Assembly (NCBI GenBank): GCA_006384855.1
Contig: VCJN01002569.1
Span: 45,689 to 109,688 of the forward strand
Direction: 5' to 3'
Source: Tetraselmis striata
Taxonomy: Eukaryota > Chlorophyta > Chlorodendrophyceae > Chlorodendrales > Chlorodendraceae
DNA length: 64,000 bases
How positions within the stretch are numbered: position 1 is the first letter of the stretch; every line of letters starts with the position of its first letter. The notes beneath the pieces were generated by a model. The model was not told the origin of the DNA, searched no databases, and saw nothing but the letters and a program-made list of their open reading frames with translations. Both the position numbers and the translations under genes were made by a program. Positions 47,340-58,095 of this stretch are shown here, piece after piece.

Positions 47340-49253
47340 AAGGGTTTCACTGGTGCCAATCCTTTCCCGGGGGCGAAAAAGAAGTGTGTTCCGCGCCATA
47401 TGCAAGCATAAAATGGAGAGGGAGTGGGGCACTTCTTGGAACCATCTCCTTATTACAGTTAGCATCGTATGGCAACCCAATCATATGGTGACCCTATCCA
47501 CCCCTCCATGTAGTGCTATGATGTTGCTAAGCTGCTCCCTGCCAGTACGGCTATGTGTTGCTGCTCTCACCGCGCTGCTTGGCCATGATACGCAGTGCTG
47601 CATGCCTATCGTCAAGTACTCGCATCTTCTCAGCATAGTTGGCCTTGGCGCCCCTGCTTACGAACACTACATGATAGCCGGCACGCTCACAGATGTTGCA
47701 CAAAGGCAAAACAGTGGTGTAGACCGTGTCTAACACCTCATCATCGAATCCTCCGTCTCCATCACCTTGACATCAGCACGACGCATCATCAGTGGGAGCA
47801 GTGTGGCAAGCGAGATACGAATACGGGTGGCTGGGGGTAGCACATAGTGGCAGCATGCCTCACAAGATGATCGATCTTGCACACACTAATGCATGCAAGG
47901 TGGGGATTAACTCCCAAGTGGAGTTCTTGTGTGTGAAATCCTCAATCTCCACCGGACCGGCACAGGTCGGGCGGGAATCACACATAAAGGAAGCGTGATG
48001 AGGATGGTCCTCATTCATTGGTTGCATGCATCACATGAAAATGTCAGAGTTTTGACCGTCTACAAGGCCATTAGCATCCAGCCACCTGCGCCACAGCAAG
48101 GTGACATGGTTAATCAGTGGCGTGTTAGTTGCCGATGATATACTGAATGTGGCATGTAGGAGGGCGCGTTCGATGTGTTGCGTGACGGAAGCGGCGCGAA
48201 GCTGCGAGAATAAAGACTCTACATGTATATGCGGAGCCTAGCCCTCTTGCAGCTCCACGTCAAATAAAGGTGAACTTTGTCGGTTGGGACGTTGTTAGGG
48301 TCACCACCATAACCCTACCTGCATACCTATACCCGCATGCATGTATACACCCATACCCATACTGCCCACTCACTTATATACTATAGCACGCCTATATACA
48401 TACTGCTCATCCGCCCATACGCGTAGACTGCGCACACGTTACACGTGATCATGCCCTTGTCAGCCATTACGCCCCGATGACTCCATGATGACTCCAAGCC
48501 TAGATTGCATATCCAAGCCTAATGCATGCGCATGCGACCGACTGCCAAGCCGATAGTTGTATGAAGCCGTGTGCACCCCGGTACTACACTGAAACAATTT
48601 CTTTGCTGCAAACCTTTTCCTTGCCTACGCTTAAGCCCCGCGCCTAAAGCTTACAAACGTCGTGCATCACCTTCCATACCTTTTGCTCCAACCTGCGGCT
48701 GATATCGCACTAGTCTCGAGGCTGGGGCATGTTACCGCCGAGGCGGTGATGACGTCCACGTGTTGCATGCAGTTGGCGGAGATGCTGGCGTCAGCTCTCA
48801 TTGATTATTGTTGGCTGTCGAACTCGCCAACCGCGCGAATTCCGGGAGCTCTCGGAGAGTGTGCGTCTCTAGCCAATTCCTCTCGAAGTCGGGCATAGAC
48901 TGATTTGGCAAGAAGCCGGCCTTCCCATATCACAGTGATCTTCGGTGTGAACTCGTCGTCGTTAGCCATCTTGGCGAGCGAGGAGAAGTGAGATGGTGGG
49001 TTAGAGTGGGCCAGCGGGAGGTGTCTGTCCAGCCTGGCCAAGTGCCGCCCAAGGATATGCCTGGCCTAGATAGTAACGGCGGCGGCGGTGCGGGGCTGAG
49101 CCTCCAACCGCTCATGCTCCGCTCCCAGCCGCCGAGTACTGCTTAAGTACGTGAACATAAAGTTTAGGCAACTTCCAAAGTGAACCTCCCCCCTTCCCTC
49201 TCTGGAAAGTAGAGTACTAAAACATAGTAACATTGAATCGGACCAGCCTAATA
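47340..49253 (-). mobile_element. Family B transposon, copy B2, carrying nested element A
   Basis: Similarity to B1 starts near 47340-47395 (CATATGCAAGCATAAAATGG) and runs to the right terminus at 49253, which reverse complements to AGGCTGGTCCGATTCAATG. The left terminus is lost near the LINE end. The ORF segment VIWEGRLLAKSV (minus, about 48900-48935) matches B1. Element A (48295-48654) interrupts it, which makes A the younger insertion. Confidence 0.7.
48295..48654 (+). mobile_element. Element A, copy 2, nested in B2
   Basis: Reverse complement of 11566-11918. It splits a stretch that is continuous in B1 (GTTGGCACGTCACACATCG). Flanks GACGTTGT and AACGTCGT could be an imperfect 7- to 8-bp target duplication. 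Confidence 0.75.
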
Positions 49254-49481
49254 GTTAGTAGCGACCTAAGTGTACTATTGTATGGAAATATTTATATACA
49301 CGAGATTGCGCAGAAAGGACGGGTACCAGTACTACAAGTGCCGCGACGCACTCACAATCAGAATCAGCGCATTTCAAGGAAGGGAGGGGCGCAGGCACAT
49401 ATTGCCGACACATTGCTTCGCCATTATTACAAGCTATTGGAGGGGCGCCTGAAAGCCTTAGACCCGCAGACGAAGTGAAGG

Positions 49482-50027
49482 ATGGGACAGAGTGGCTGTC
49501 GCGCCGCAGACCCCATGGTGAGTGCGCCGCAACAAAGGAAGTTAGATCGGGAGACAAGCCCTCTTGTGCTTTTAAGCACACGCCGAAGCAGCATGTGGGA
49601 GCAGCGCTTCCCGGAATGGCTGCGTTGGGTAACTGCGCGTTGGGTGGCACCGAGCGATGAGAATGCCGAGGTGTTGCTGTGCCGATGCAGCTCCTCGGGC
49701 GGTTCGGGCACGCCACGTGGACATACAAGTGCCGCACTGCGCCTCTTGACAACGGAAGCGGAAACCCCGAATTCTAGTAGTAAGCATTTGAAGGAAGGCG
49801 GGAGGGGGTGCAGCATGCACATCCCCGAGACATATTTTGGGCGCCCGGCCGCAGGTTGTTGGACGCCGGGCGGGGGAGCAACCACCGCCCCCGATGGAAA
49901 ACGGCTGGCTACCTTCGCACGGCGGGGCGTGCGTAGGCCGGGCGGGGGGGTAGTCGACAATGTACTATCTGCAGTCAGCCAGCTCCGCGCATGGTTGTTG
50001 CAACAGAAGCAACCCTACGAGCACTAG
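49482..50027 (+). CDS. Hypothetical ORF, 181 aa
   Basis: Open plus-strand frame, basic and Ser/Gly-rich, with MWEQRFPEWLRWVTARW as its most protein-like segment. The frame just upstream, ending at 49478, is in the same register and reads LLRHYYKLLEGRLKALDPQT, so the two may be parts of one decayed protein. No domain recognised. Confidence 0.22.
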   Translation: MGQSGCRAADPMVSAPQQRKLDRETSPLVLLSTRRSSMWEQRFPEWLRWVTARWVAPSDENAEVLLCRCSSSGGSGTPRGHTSAALRLLTTEAETPNSSSKHLKEGGRGCSMHIPETYFGRPAAGCWTPGGGATTAPDGKRLATFARRGVRRPGGGVVDNVLSAVSQLRAWLLQQKQPYEH

Positions 50028-50527
50028 GCTCCTAGTCCAGCTCGTAATTAGCATGTAATACCCTGCTACATTCACCCCGTAATCTTACCAGTATAATGAC
50101 ACTCGTCCGTAGTCATTCCGTGACATACTCGTAATAAAATCCATCGGGCGCATATCACACGTCATTGCGACGCTATACCCGCGTTGAACTATTTTTGCAT
50201 ATGCCTTTAGAAGCCAAAAAATCTCGCTGCTCTGGGCTAATCCGCGATAACAGGCGGCACTAGCGCGCGCGCAGTGCCAGTGAGAGGGCGCGGGGCAGTG
50301 GGCGGCGAGGCGCGCGGCGGTGGGCGGGCGGAATAAATTATTTACATCCGGTTTCGGCCGGGTCCGCCACTACGACCAATGTCGCTCGCGGCAACGGCCT
50401 TGCTGTCCCGCTAACCATCCCCATGACGACACGGCGACCAATGTGCACGTGTTGAGAGAGGCTGCCAGGAATTGGGAACCCAGCCTGGCGGGTGGCATCG
50501 TCCCCGATCACCCGCACCCATTAGCAA

Positions 50528-50925
50528 GTGAAGCTGCAGCGCTCAGAGGGGGACGAGGGGGCGGGGCTGTCTGTCGTTGCCGAAGAAGTACCACTTGAGC
50601 GTGGCCCGGTGACTCGCACCGACTACAACTCGAGCCTCGGCAGTGCCGACTTGATCAGCCGTGACCCTCACGCGCACATGCACGTGAAGCCGTTGCTGAA
50701 GGCAGCGAGCTGGAAGATGGAAGGCGAGCTGGTGGTAGCTGTCCCAAGTAGCTCCCGGCCGAGAGAGCAAGGCCCACGGGCGATGGCAGCCCGCACTACT
50801 TCTTAAACTTGGTGGTACCGTTAACTTACCCGGTTGAAAGTACCATTCGGATACCGTACAGGATGCACTAGGACAGACAGCATTGGCGGAAAACCACAAA
50901 ACGGGTTTAGATCAATTCAATTGAG
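50528..50925 (+). repeat. Element C, copy 2, with conserved ORF end
   Basis: Matches 15884-16205. The frame 50528-50806 ends with KPLLKAASWKMEGELVVAV, parallel to KPLPKAASWKVEDELPVAV in copy 1. Upstream parts of the two frames are not alignable by eye. Confidence 0.55.
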
Positions 50926-51039
50926 TCTGAGTCTGGTTTTGCCAAGAAGGCCGCGCATGCTGTTTTACACGATCAAAAGCCGAAATTGGCGAAAGGTTTA
51001 GTGAAAGCGTGGAGGGACAACGGAGTCGGGGGGGGGAGG

Positions 51040-51190
51040 GGGGCGCTGTGTGTAACACAACGAAACTTGAAGATGGCAAACTAAATAATCTGTTATGGCT
51101 GCTTTAATGTGTACTCGTAATGCACGTGAACGGGCGCTGCGACGGGTGAACTAGTAACACGTACCACTTTGCAGCACATATGTAGCCGGA
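51040..51190 (+). repeat. Dispersed repeat D, copy 1 (about 150 bp)
   Basis: Shared with 61717-61880: AACACAACGAAACTTGAAGA / AACACAGCGAAACTGGACGA, GGGCGCTGCGACGGGTGAAC and CTAGTAAC. In copy 2 this repeat abuts the SINE. Confidence 0.75.
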
Positions 51191-51338
51191 AAAGCGGTTA
51201 GAAAAGAGGAAACCCCATAAACTAGTTTAGTTCATTTCAAGTCGAGTCTAGTTTTGCTAGTGAAGAGCGAACGAAGAGAGCGGCAGACTGACGAGGCATG
51301 GGTAGCGCTAGGTCACAAAGGGGACACCGGGAAGGCCG

Positions 51339-51770
51339 TCATCGCCGCGGAAGCTTGTTAAACTTGGAAGTGGCGACAGGCTGCGATGTGGCCGAAGAAC
51401 AACGCGCCATGTGAGGAGAGGACGTTGGGGTCGATGTAGTCCAAAACGACGTCGGAGTTAATAGTCCCTCCGCCTTGGTGGCGGATGTGGGACAGCTGGA
51501 CTCCGATGGCGTTAGTAGCAGGGGCTGCACCCTTGCGCAGGCTGTGAGGGGTCCAGGATGTACCAGCGGGATGAGAGGCAGCACCGACGAGACGAACGGG
51601 CGTAAAGAGCCATTTTGTAGCGGCAGCGCACGACTTGGATTGCTCGCTTGGGATGGCCGCCGAGAAGCTAGTCTCGGCCAAGGCAACATGGTGCATGGCA
51701 GACTGGATGTTGTCGATGAAGTGGTGCATGAGACGGGCGTTACGAGGGTGCTCCCACTGTGAGATTCAGA
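51339..51770 (-). mobile_element. Tyrosine-recombinase fossil, C-terminal catalytic part
   Basis: A minus-strand frame contains TPHSLRKGAAPATNAIGVQL and, further on, SDVVLDYIDP. These match the H-x-x-R box and the catalytic Tyr region of tyrosine recombinases such as those of Crypton and DIRS elements. The fragment is short and isolated, so the element class cannot be fixed. It is incomplete. Confidence 0.6.
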
Positions 51771-52320
51771 TGTGACGTAAATGTGCCCTACTGGTGACGA
51801 ACGACGACATACGGGGACGATACGGGACGGACGAGGGACGTGGATTTCATACCCAGTAGCGACGACTATCGCGCGCGACCTGTAAAGTACTATATGAATT
51901 TCTCGTTTCCATAATTTCATCAAATTGATATGCGCACGCGGGCTCGCGTGTCGCCCGCCGACGCGGAGCACCCGGGCTAAGTACATGCGGATGTACGCAC
52001 TCATTGCACATCGCCGCACATCGCTGACCGCACATCGCTGACCGCTGACCCCGCGGTGTGCCGCGATGTGCGGCACGACGGGCGGAGGTGTGGGCGGATG
52101 TAGGTGGTACGGTAGGTGGTAGGCGGTAGGTGGTGTTCGTAGGTGCGCGTTTTAATGCAGCCGCCCTAACTGCTGATGATTGTGTAACGCCTCAGCACGC
52201 GCATGAAGTACGGGGTCGCCTCACGGTCACCGCCGCTCACCGTTGAATCAAGCGCGGACAGCCGCGCACTCGCATCTGTGTTGCCTGCCGGTGGTGGGTT
52301 ACATCCACCCCAACTCTCAA

Positions 52321-52339
52321 CCCCCCCCCCCCCCCCCCC
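52321..52339 (+). repeat. Poly-C tract (19 C), 24 bp upstream of the BED-like ATG
   Basis: Could be 5' UTR or the start of an intron in the 5' UTR. A GCAGCAG acceptor-like sequence precedes the ATG. Confidence 0.9.
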
Positions 52340-52362
52340 GCCCCCCGCGCGCGGCAGCAGGC

Positions 52363-52764
52363 ATGCCGGCAAAGGGATGGATAGCGAGTGTGTCGAAGGA
52401 TGGCGTGTACACATGCAAGCACTGCCACGGCATCGTGACGGGTAGTAGTGAAAGGACGGCGCGAGAGCGGCACTTCCGGAAATACCCGAACTGTAGCCAC
52501 TCGTTGAAGCGTGCGGCTAAGTTGCGCCGCAAGGCCGCCTTATCACAAGCAGCAGCAGCAGGGGCGGCAGCAGCAGCAACAGCAACAGCAGCAACAAGCG
52601 CGGCAGCAGGAGTAGCTGCAGCCGTCGGAAACGGCCCGCCGGCGCCGGTCTCGGACGACGGCGGCTCGAAGGTGGACGATGTGATGGGCGTGGGGGAGGA
52701 CCCCGTTGGCGAAGACGGTATGGACGGTTGCGCCCTTCGTTTGCAGTGTCCAAGAATCGAAAGG

Positions 52765-52799
<35 letters not shown>

Positions 52800-53568
52800 G
52801 CGTGGGCGTGGGCGTGGGCGTGGGCGTGGGCGTGGGCGTGACGGCATTCCCCTCCATGACTGCAGGGTCAGGCAAGGTGACGGTGCAGTTCGGCTGGGTC
52901 ATGGAGGACTGCTTGCACCACATGGAAACGTTTTCCATTCTTAACGCCGGTCCGCTGCTCGAGGAGGCCCGGGTGAAGGCGATCATGACCGAGAAGGAGC
53001 TTCGCGTCCCCAGGCGGTGCTTGGGCACATGTACAAGCGCATGCAAGGAGCTGCGTGGTTCGTCACGCGGTGGGGGTTGCAGAATGTGGTGACGGAGGAG
53101 GACGGCCCCGAGCGCAAGGCGCAGGTGGACGCGCTCACTAGGGAGGGGAGGACTCAATACCCCGCGCGGCGCCAAGGCGCGGCGGCCGGGGCAGCGCGGC
53201 GCCAAGGCGCGGCGGCCGGGGCAGCGCGGCGCCAAGGCGCGGCGGCCGGGCAGCGCGGCGCCAAGGCGCGGCGGCCGGGGCAGCGCGGCGCCAAGGCGCG
53301 GCGGCCGGGGCAGCGCGGCGCCAAGGCGCGGCGGCCGGGGCAGCGCGGCGCCAAGGCGCGGCGGCCGGGGCAGCGCGGCGCCAAGGCGCGGCGGCCGGGG
53401 CAGCGCGGCGCCAAGGCGCGGCGGCCGGGGCAGCGCGGCGCCAAGGCGCGGCGGCCGGGGCAGCGCGGCGCCAAGGCGCGGCGGCCGGGGCAGCGCGGCG
53501 CCAAGACAGCGCATACAGCGGAATCGGCGGAAAGGGATGCATTACAAGCTGTGGACGGCAGCCGCTGA
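52363..53568 (+). CDS. BED-like zinc-finger protein, gene model incomplete
   Basis: The ATG at 52363 starts MPAKGWIASVSKDGVYTCKH. The segment CKHCHGIVTG, then ARERHFRKYPNC, has the C-x2-C, H and C spacing of BED-type fingers, which are common in hAT transposases and host genes derived from them. A Lys/Arg-rich stretch and an Ala-rich run follow. Exon 1 probably ends at 52763 (AAG|GTAACC) and the intron begins with 30 C. The next exon starts after GACTGCAG near 52868 (KVTVQFGWVMEDCLHHMETF). Later coding is uncertain: the most protein-like continuation (HMYKRMQGAAWFVTRWGL, from 53027) is in a different frame and leads into the 30-bp minisatellite. No DDE domain was found. Confidence 0.45.
52768..52797 (+). 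repeat. Poly-C tract (30 C) at the 5' end of the BED-like gene intron
   Basis: It starts at the 5th base of the proposed intron (GTAA then C). Confidence 0.93.
52797..52841 (+). repeat. Hexanucleotide repeat (GGGCGT)n
   Basis: Seven near-perfect GGGCGT units follow the poly-C tract, so C-rich and G-rich runs lie back to back. Confidence 0.95.
53163..53508. repeat. 30-bp GC-rich minisatellite, about 11.5 copies
   Basis: Unit GCGGCGCCAAGGCGCGGCGG plus CCGGGGCAGC. One unit is 29 bp, which shifts the frame after the third copy. Because 30 is a multiple of three, long repetitive frames are open on both strands. These are not evidence for genes. Confidence 0.97.
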
Positions 53569-54106
53569 AAACTATGCGGTCATGCCGCAACAACCCCAGC
53601 ACTGGCTTCTGGATACCTCTGATCTGGCTGACGGCGGCGGGCTGCGGGATGCAGGGCCGCATGACTGAGGTGGCGGTGCTGGTGAGCCCGCAGAGTCTGC
53701 ATGCGGCGGAGGCGGCGCAGCCGCATAGGCACTAGACAATGCTCTGAAGCGAGCCCCAATTGTCTGCCCAGCGCCTGCCCCAATGTAACGCACCAGCTTG
53801 GCAGCAATTGGCAGCTCTTTTGCCCCCCCCCCTCCACCCCACAGACACACTACCAATACCAGTTTCTCATCCCGGCGGGCAGTTGATGCGTATACCCAGG
53901 CTTGTGCGTACGCGGTGTGGGGGGGGGGGGGGGGGGGGGAATCACTATAGCTAAGCTAGTGATGTGAGATATGAGTGCAGCAACAGATATTGTGCAAGAT
54001 ATAATACGATGGCATGCAAGCGGGTCCCCGCTCTTCCACAATCATTGGCTCTGCTCCCTCTTGCCCCGCCCCCGGTGCCCTTTAGCTGCTCTCAGCATCC
54101 CGAGTG

Positions 54107-54416
54107 GGATGGGCGGGGCAGCGGTTGCTACCGAGTGAGGCGTAGCATCGTTTGCAGTAGCAACGCAGCCTTTCCGGTGTGACGCCGCCTGGATGTAACC
54201 CAGCAGTACGCGCAAAGTGCAAGTGCAAGCTGCTGATGGCGGGGATCCCGCGCGGGGGGGGGGGGGGGGGGGGGGGCAGCGGCTGTGGGATAGGCGCGGC
54301 AGCGGTTGCTACAGAGTGAGGCGTCGCATTGTTTGCAGTAGCAACGCAAGCTTTCCGGTTGCATAGTGTGACGCAGCCTGGATGTAACCCAGCAGTACGC
54401 GCAAAGTGCAAGTGTT
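54107..54416. repeat. Direct duplication (about 130 bp) flanking a poly-G tract
   Basis: 54107-54231 and 54284-54416 share GCAGCGGTTGCTAC, TTTGCAGTAGCAACGCA and GGATGTAACCCAGCAGTACG. A 22-G tract (54256-54277) lies between. Confidence 0.88.
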
Positions 54417-54456
54417 ACACGTCCGTGTGCCCCACCCAATGACATTGCGCCCGACC

Positions 54457-55352
54457 TCACTGACGGCATGTCTCGCTCTCCTTCAGCTCCTGGGCCGTCC
54501 GCCGCCTCACCCTGCGCACCCTACCAGCCGCGCGTGCCTTCTCGGAAGCCTCACACACGGCGGCGCGAGTCGCGTCGTGGAACGCGTCCCTGACATGGCG
54601 GAACTCCGCCCTCTTCGTGGCCGTGGTCGGGCAGGGGACTGCCCGCTGATGGGTCGCCATGCATGGGTACTTGGGGCCGCACAAAGCCGGGGTGCCGTCG
54701 CAGCAACACTCCCAGTCCGTCCGTTGGCCGCAGTCCACGCATGACGGGCGTCCGGCCAGGACACGCACATGATAGTGCATGTGGCCGCCTCCCGCCACTG
54801 CTCGTAGTGCTCCGGTCAACATGGCGACGAGCAAGTCGGCATGTCCCGCAGGTGGCTGCGGGGCGGGTGGCGCGAGCGCAGCCTCGCTCGCCTCGACAAC
54901 CCCCTCAGCCCGATCAGTCGCCTCGACCACGGCGTCCTCCGCCTCCTGACGCGGCGCACCAGGCGCATCATCGTCGCCTGGCAGGGCGTCCCCCCCCGCA
55001 ACGGCGCCGTCGGCGGTGGCCGACGCCGTCGTGGCGGGGTGTTGTGAGGAGGTGGCCCTAGACATAGGTGGGGCCGGCACCGCCATGTGTTGCTCCACAT
55101 GCGGTGCGGTTCCTGACGCGACAGCTCCGTCGCACCAGTACCGGCGCCGGCACCCCACACACGCCTGCTGGGCTTACCACCAACCGGCATGTTTCCTTTG
55201 GGAGGCGGTTCATCCGCGTCGGAGGTGAGCGGCGGTGCCTGTGTGGGTGTGGATACTGCCCGGCCATTAGGGCTCCCGCCGCCTGTCGCTCCGCCGACCC
55301 ACGCCGCGGCGTGTGCTGCGCCCCGCATAGTCGCCTCGAATATAATATACAT
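54457..55352 (-). CDS. Hypothetical Cys-rich protein, 276 aa, two exons
   Basis: Exon 1 is 55352-55178 and exon 2 is 55112-54457, with a 65-nt intron (GTAAGC donor, GTCAG acceptor) and phase kept. The N-terminal half is Ala/Pro/Gly-rich and acidic. The C-terminal half has SCVDCGQRTDWECCCDG, then PALCGPKYPCMATH, a Cys/His cluster that could bind two zinc ions. A basic tail with RRVRRRT follows. The cluster resembles the Cys-rich modules attached to some transposases (piggyBac C-terminus, CxC modules of KDZ elements), but the transposase core was not found. It could be a separate small zinc protein. ATG at 55328 is an alternative start. Confidence 0.5.
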
Positions 55353-55809
55353 GACGCGGGGACGGGGGGGGATTCGTGCGTTTCGTATGTCGGCGGAAAG
55401 GCGTGCGAAGCTGCGGCTGGCGAAGGTGGTGGAAGTAAGCGTGGCGGCGTCGGCGGCGTATTACCGTGCGTGCATGCGTGCGCAACCCCGCGGCAGCAAG
55501 CGCCGGACTCGGCGTGTGCCGGCGGCAGAGCTGCGAAGCCATGGACACGGTACGGGATGCCAAGTTTGGCTAAGCAACTGCCGAGGCTGGCGGCTTAACC
55601 CCCATGTCCGGCGGTTAAGGGACGGAAAGTGCGTAGAAGTTGATCGGCAAAGCGGGCATATAAGCCTGGCTGTGCTAGGTTCCTATTAAGTAATGGCGGT
55701 TTGTGCTAAGTAATTCGTAGGGGTGGACCATGAAGCGCAGGTAGGGGGCGGTATAAATGAGGCCGGGCACATATACTGCTCCACGAAACGACACTGTCGC
55801 ACGTGTAGT

Positions 55810-55963
55810 TGAATAGACGCCCCCCCCCCCCCCCCCCCCCCCCCCCCGCCGGGTCGGCCCGCCGGGTCGGCCCGCCGACCCGCCACGGCATGTAATATCT
55901 GTCATGCATCGCCGGGGTATGTGTGAGTGGATGCCCCGCCGCCACACACCCCCCCCCCCCCCC
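55810..55963. repeat. Poly-C tracts and GGGTCGGCCCGCC repeats
   Basis: C tracts at 55810-55837 and 55949-55963, with GCCGGGTCGGCCC repeated between them. No gene was assigned here. Confidence 0.85.
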
Positions 55964-56064
55964 CATTTACACTTGTGCACTCATTAAGTTTGGGCTGGTT
56001 TCGGAGCAGTACATGTACGTATGTATATACATACAATGGAACGTAGGACCTGCGCGGAAAGAGG

Positions 56065-57955
56065 GGGGGCTGGCGGAATGCGTTGGGGGTGCGTAGAGTA
56101 GCGTGTTGGTGAGATTCGGGGTGCATCGGACGCCGGATGCCCATCCACCCAGCGTAAAAGACGCCTACGTAATATTCACACTATATATATTCACACGCAA
56201 ATGTGTGAAAACCGGACATTCCGTGCCGGATGGGTGGGAATACGGCGTCCGATGCAGCCAAAACCCCAGCAACACGCTATTCTGTGCACCGCCAATGCAC
56301 TCCGCCAGCACCGCCTCATTCTCTGTCGATTTCGAAAACGCCTTCACATTACCCACCGCTAATTGCAATTGCCACCGTGTAATGTTGTCACGATGTGCGC
56401 ACACAACAACACTTACTACCGGTTCCGACGCGGATGGAGGCGAGGCTTGCGGAGTGCGTTGGGGGTGCGTAGAGTAGCGTGCTGCAAATAATTGGGGTGC
56501 ATCGGACGCCGGATGCCCACCCACCCGGCGTAAAAGACGCGTAATATTCACACTTTATTAACACACAAATGTGTGAAAACCGGACATTCCGTGCCGGATG
56601 GGTGGGAATACGGCGTCCGATGCAGCCAAAACCCCAGCAACACGCTATTCTGTGCACCGCCAATGCACTCCGCCAGCACCGCCACATTCTCTGTCGATTT
56701 CGAAAACGCCTTCACATTGTCCACCGCTAATTGCAATTGCCACCGTGTAATGTTGTCACGATGTGCGCACACAACAACACTTACTACCGGTTCCGACGCG
56801 GATGGAGGCGAGGCTTGCGGAGTGCGTTGGGGGTGCGTAGAGTAGCGTGCTGCAAATAATTGGGGTGCATCGGACGCCGGATGCCCACCCACCCGGCGTA
56901 AAAGACGCATAATATTCACACTTTATTAACACACAAATGTGTGAAAACCGGACATTCCGTGCCGGATGGGTGGGAATACGGCGTCCGATGCAGCCAAAAC
57001 CCCAGCAACACGCTATTCTGTGCACCGCCAATGCACTCCGCCAGCACCGCCACATTCTCTGTCGATTTCGAAAACGCCTTCACATTACCCACCGCTAATT
57101 GCAATTGCCACCGTGTAATATGTTGTCACGATGTGCGCACACAACAACACTTACTACCGGTTCCGACGCGGATGGAGGCGAGGCTTGCGGAGTGCGTTGG
57201 GGGTGCGTAGAGTAGCGTGCTGCAAATAATTGGGGTGCATCGGACGCCGGATGCCCACCCACCCGGCGTAAAAGACGCATAATATTCACACTTTATTAAC
57301 ACACAAATGTGTGAAAACCGGACATTCCGTGCCGGATGGGTGGGAATACGGCGTCCGATGCAGCCAAAACCCCAGCAACACGCTATTCTGTGCACCGCCA
57401 ATGCACTCCGCCAGCACCGCCACATTCTCTGTCGATTTCGAAAACGCCTTCACATTGTCCACCGCTAATTGCAATTGCCACCGTGTAATGTTGTCACGAT
57501 GTGCGCACACAACAACACTTACTACCGGTTCCGACGCGGATGGAGGCGAGGCTTGCGGAGTGCGTTGGGGGTGCGTAGAGTAGCGTGCTGCAAATAATTG
57601 GGGTGCATCGGACGCCGGATGCCCATCCACCCTGCGTAAAAGACGCATAATATTCACACTTTATTAACACACAAGTGTGTAAAAACCGGACATTCCGTGC
57701 CGGATGGGTGGGAATACGGCGTCCGATGCAGCCAAAACCCCAGGGACACGCTATTCTATGCACCGCCAATGCACTCCGCCAGCACCGCCTCATTCTTTGT
57801 CGATTTCGAAAACGCCTTCACATTATCCACCGCTAATAATTGCAATTGCCACCGTGTAATGTTGTCACGATGTGCGCACACAACAACACTTACTACCGGT
57901 TCCGACGCGGATGGAGGCGAGGCTTGCGGAGTGCACTGGCGGTGCACAGACTAGC
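56065..57955. repeat. Satellite-like tandem array, 367-370-bp unit, about 5.1 copies
   Basis: The marker AAATGTGTGAAAACCGGACA recurs at about 56201, 56569, 56937 and 57307, with a variant at 57674. Units are about 97% identical by eye. Each unit contains a 28-bp imperfect inverted repeat (GCATCGGACGCCG ... CGGCGTCCGATGC; for example 56499-56526 and 56596-56623) around an AT-rich core. The minus strand is open across most of each unit (up to 123 aa), but the frame is broken in unit 3 and no domain is visible. Confidence 0.95.
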
Positions 57956-58039
57956 GGGAGACTAGATCCATTGTCGCTTATTTACAAGCACGGGCGGTGC
58001 TGCCAGACCTGATCGTCTACGGCCGATATAATATTCACA

Positions 58040-58095
58040 CTAAATTAACATCGGTGCACACCGCCGCACACCGCCGCACACCGCCGCACACCGCT
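58040..58095. repeat. Short tandem repeat (CACCGCCGCA)n
   Basis: Four imperfect 10-bp units of ACACCGCCGC. Confidence 0.85.

Noticed and set aside
52543-53662. Long minus- and plus-strand frames (up to 323 aa) over the 30-bp minisatellite
   Set aside because: A 30-bp unit keeps any stop-free frame open on both strands. The translation is a simple repeat.
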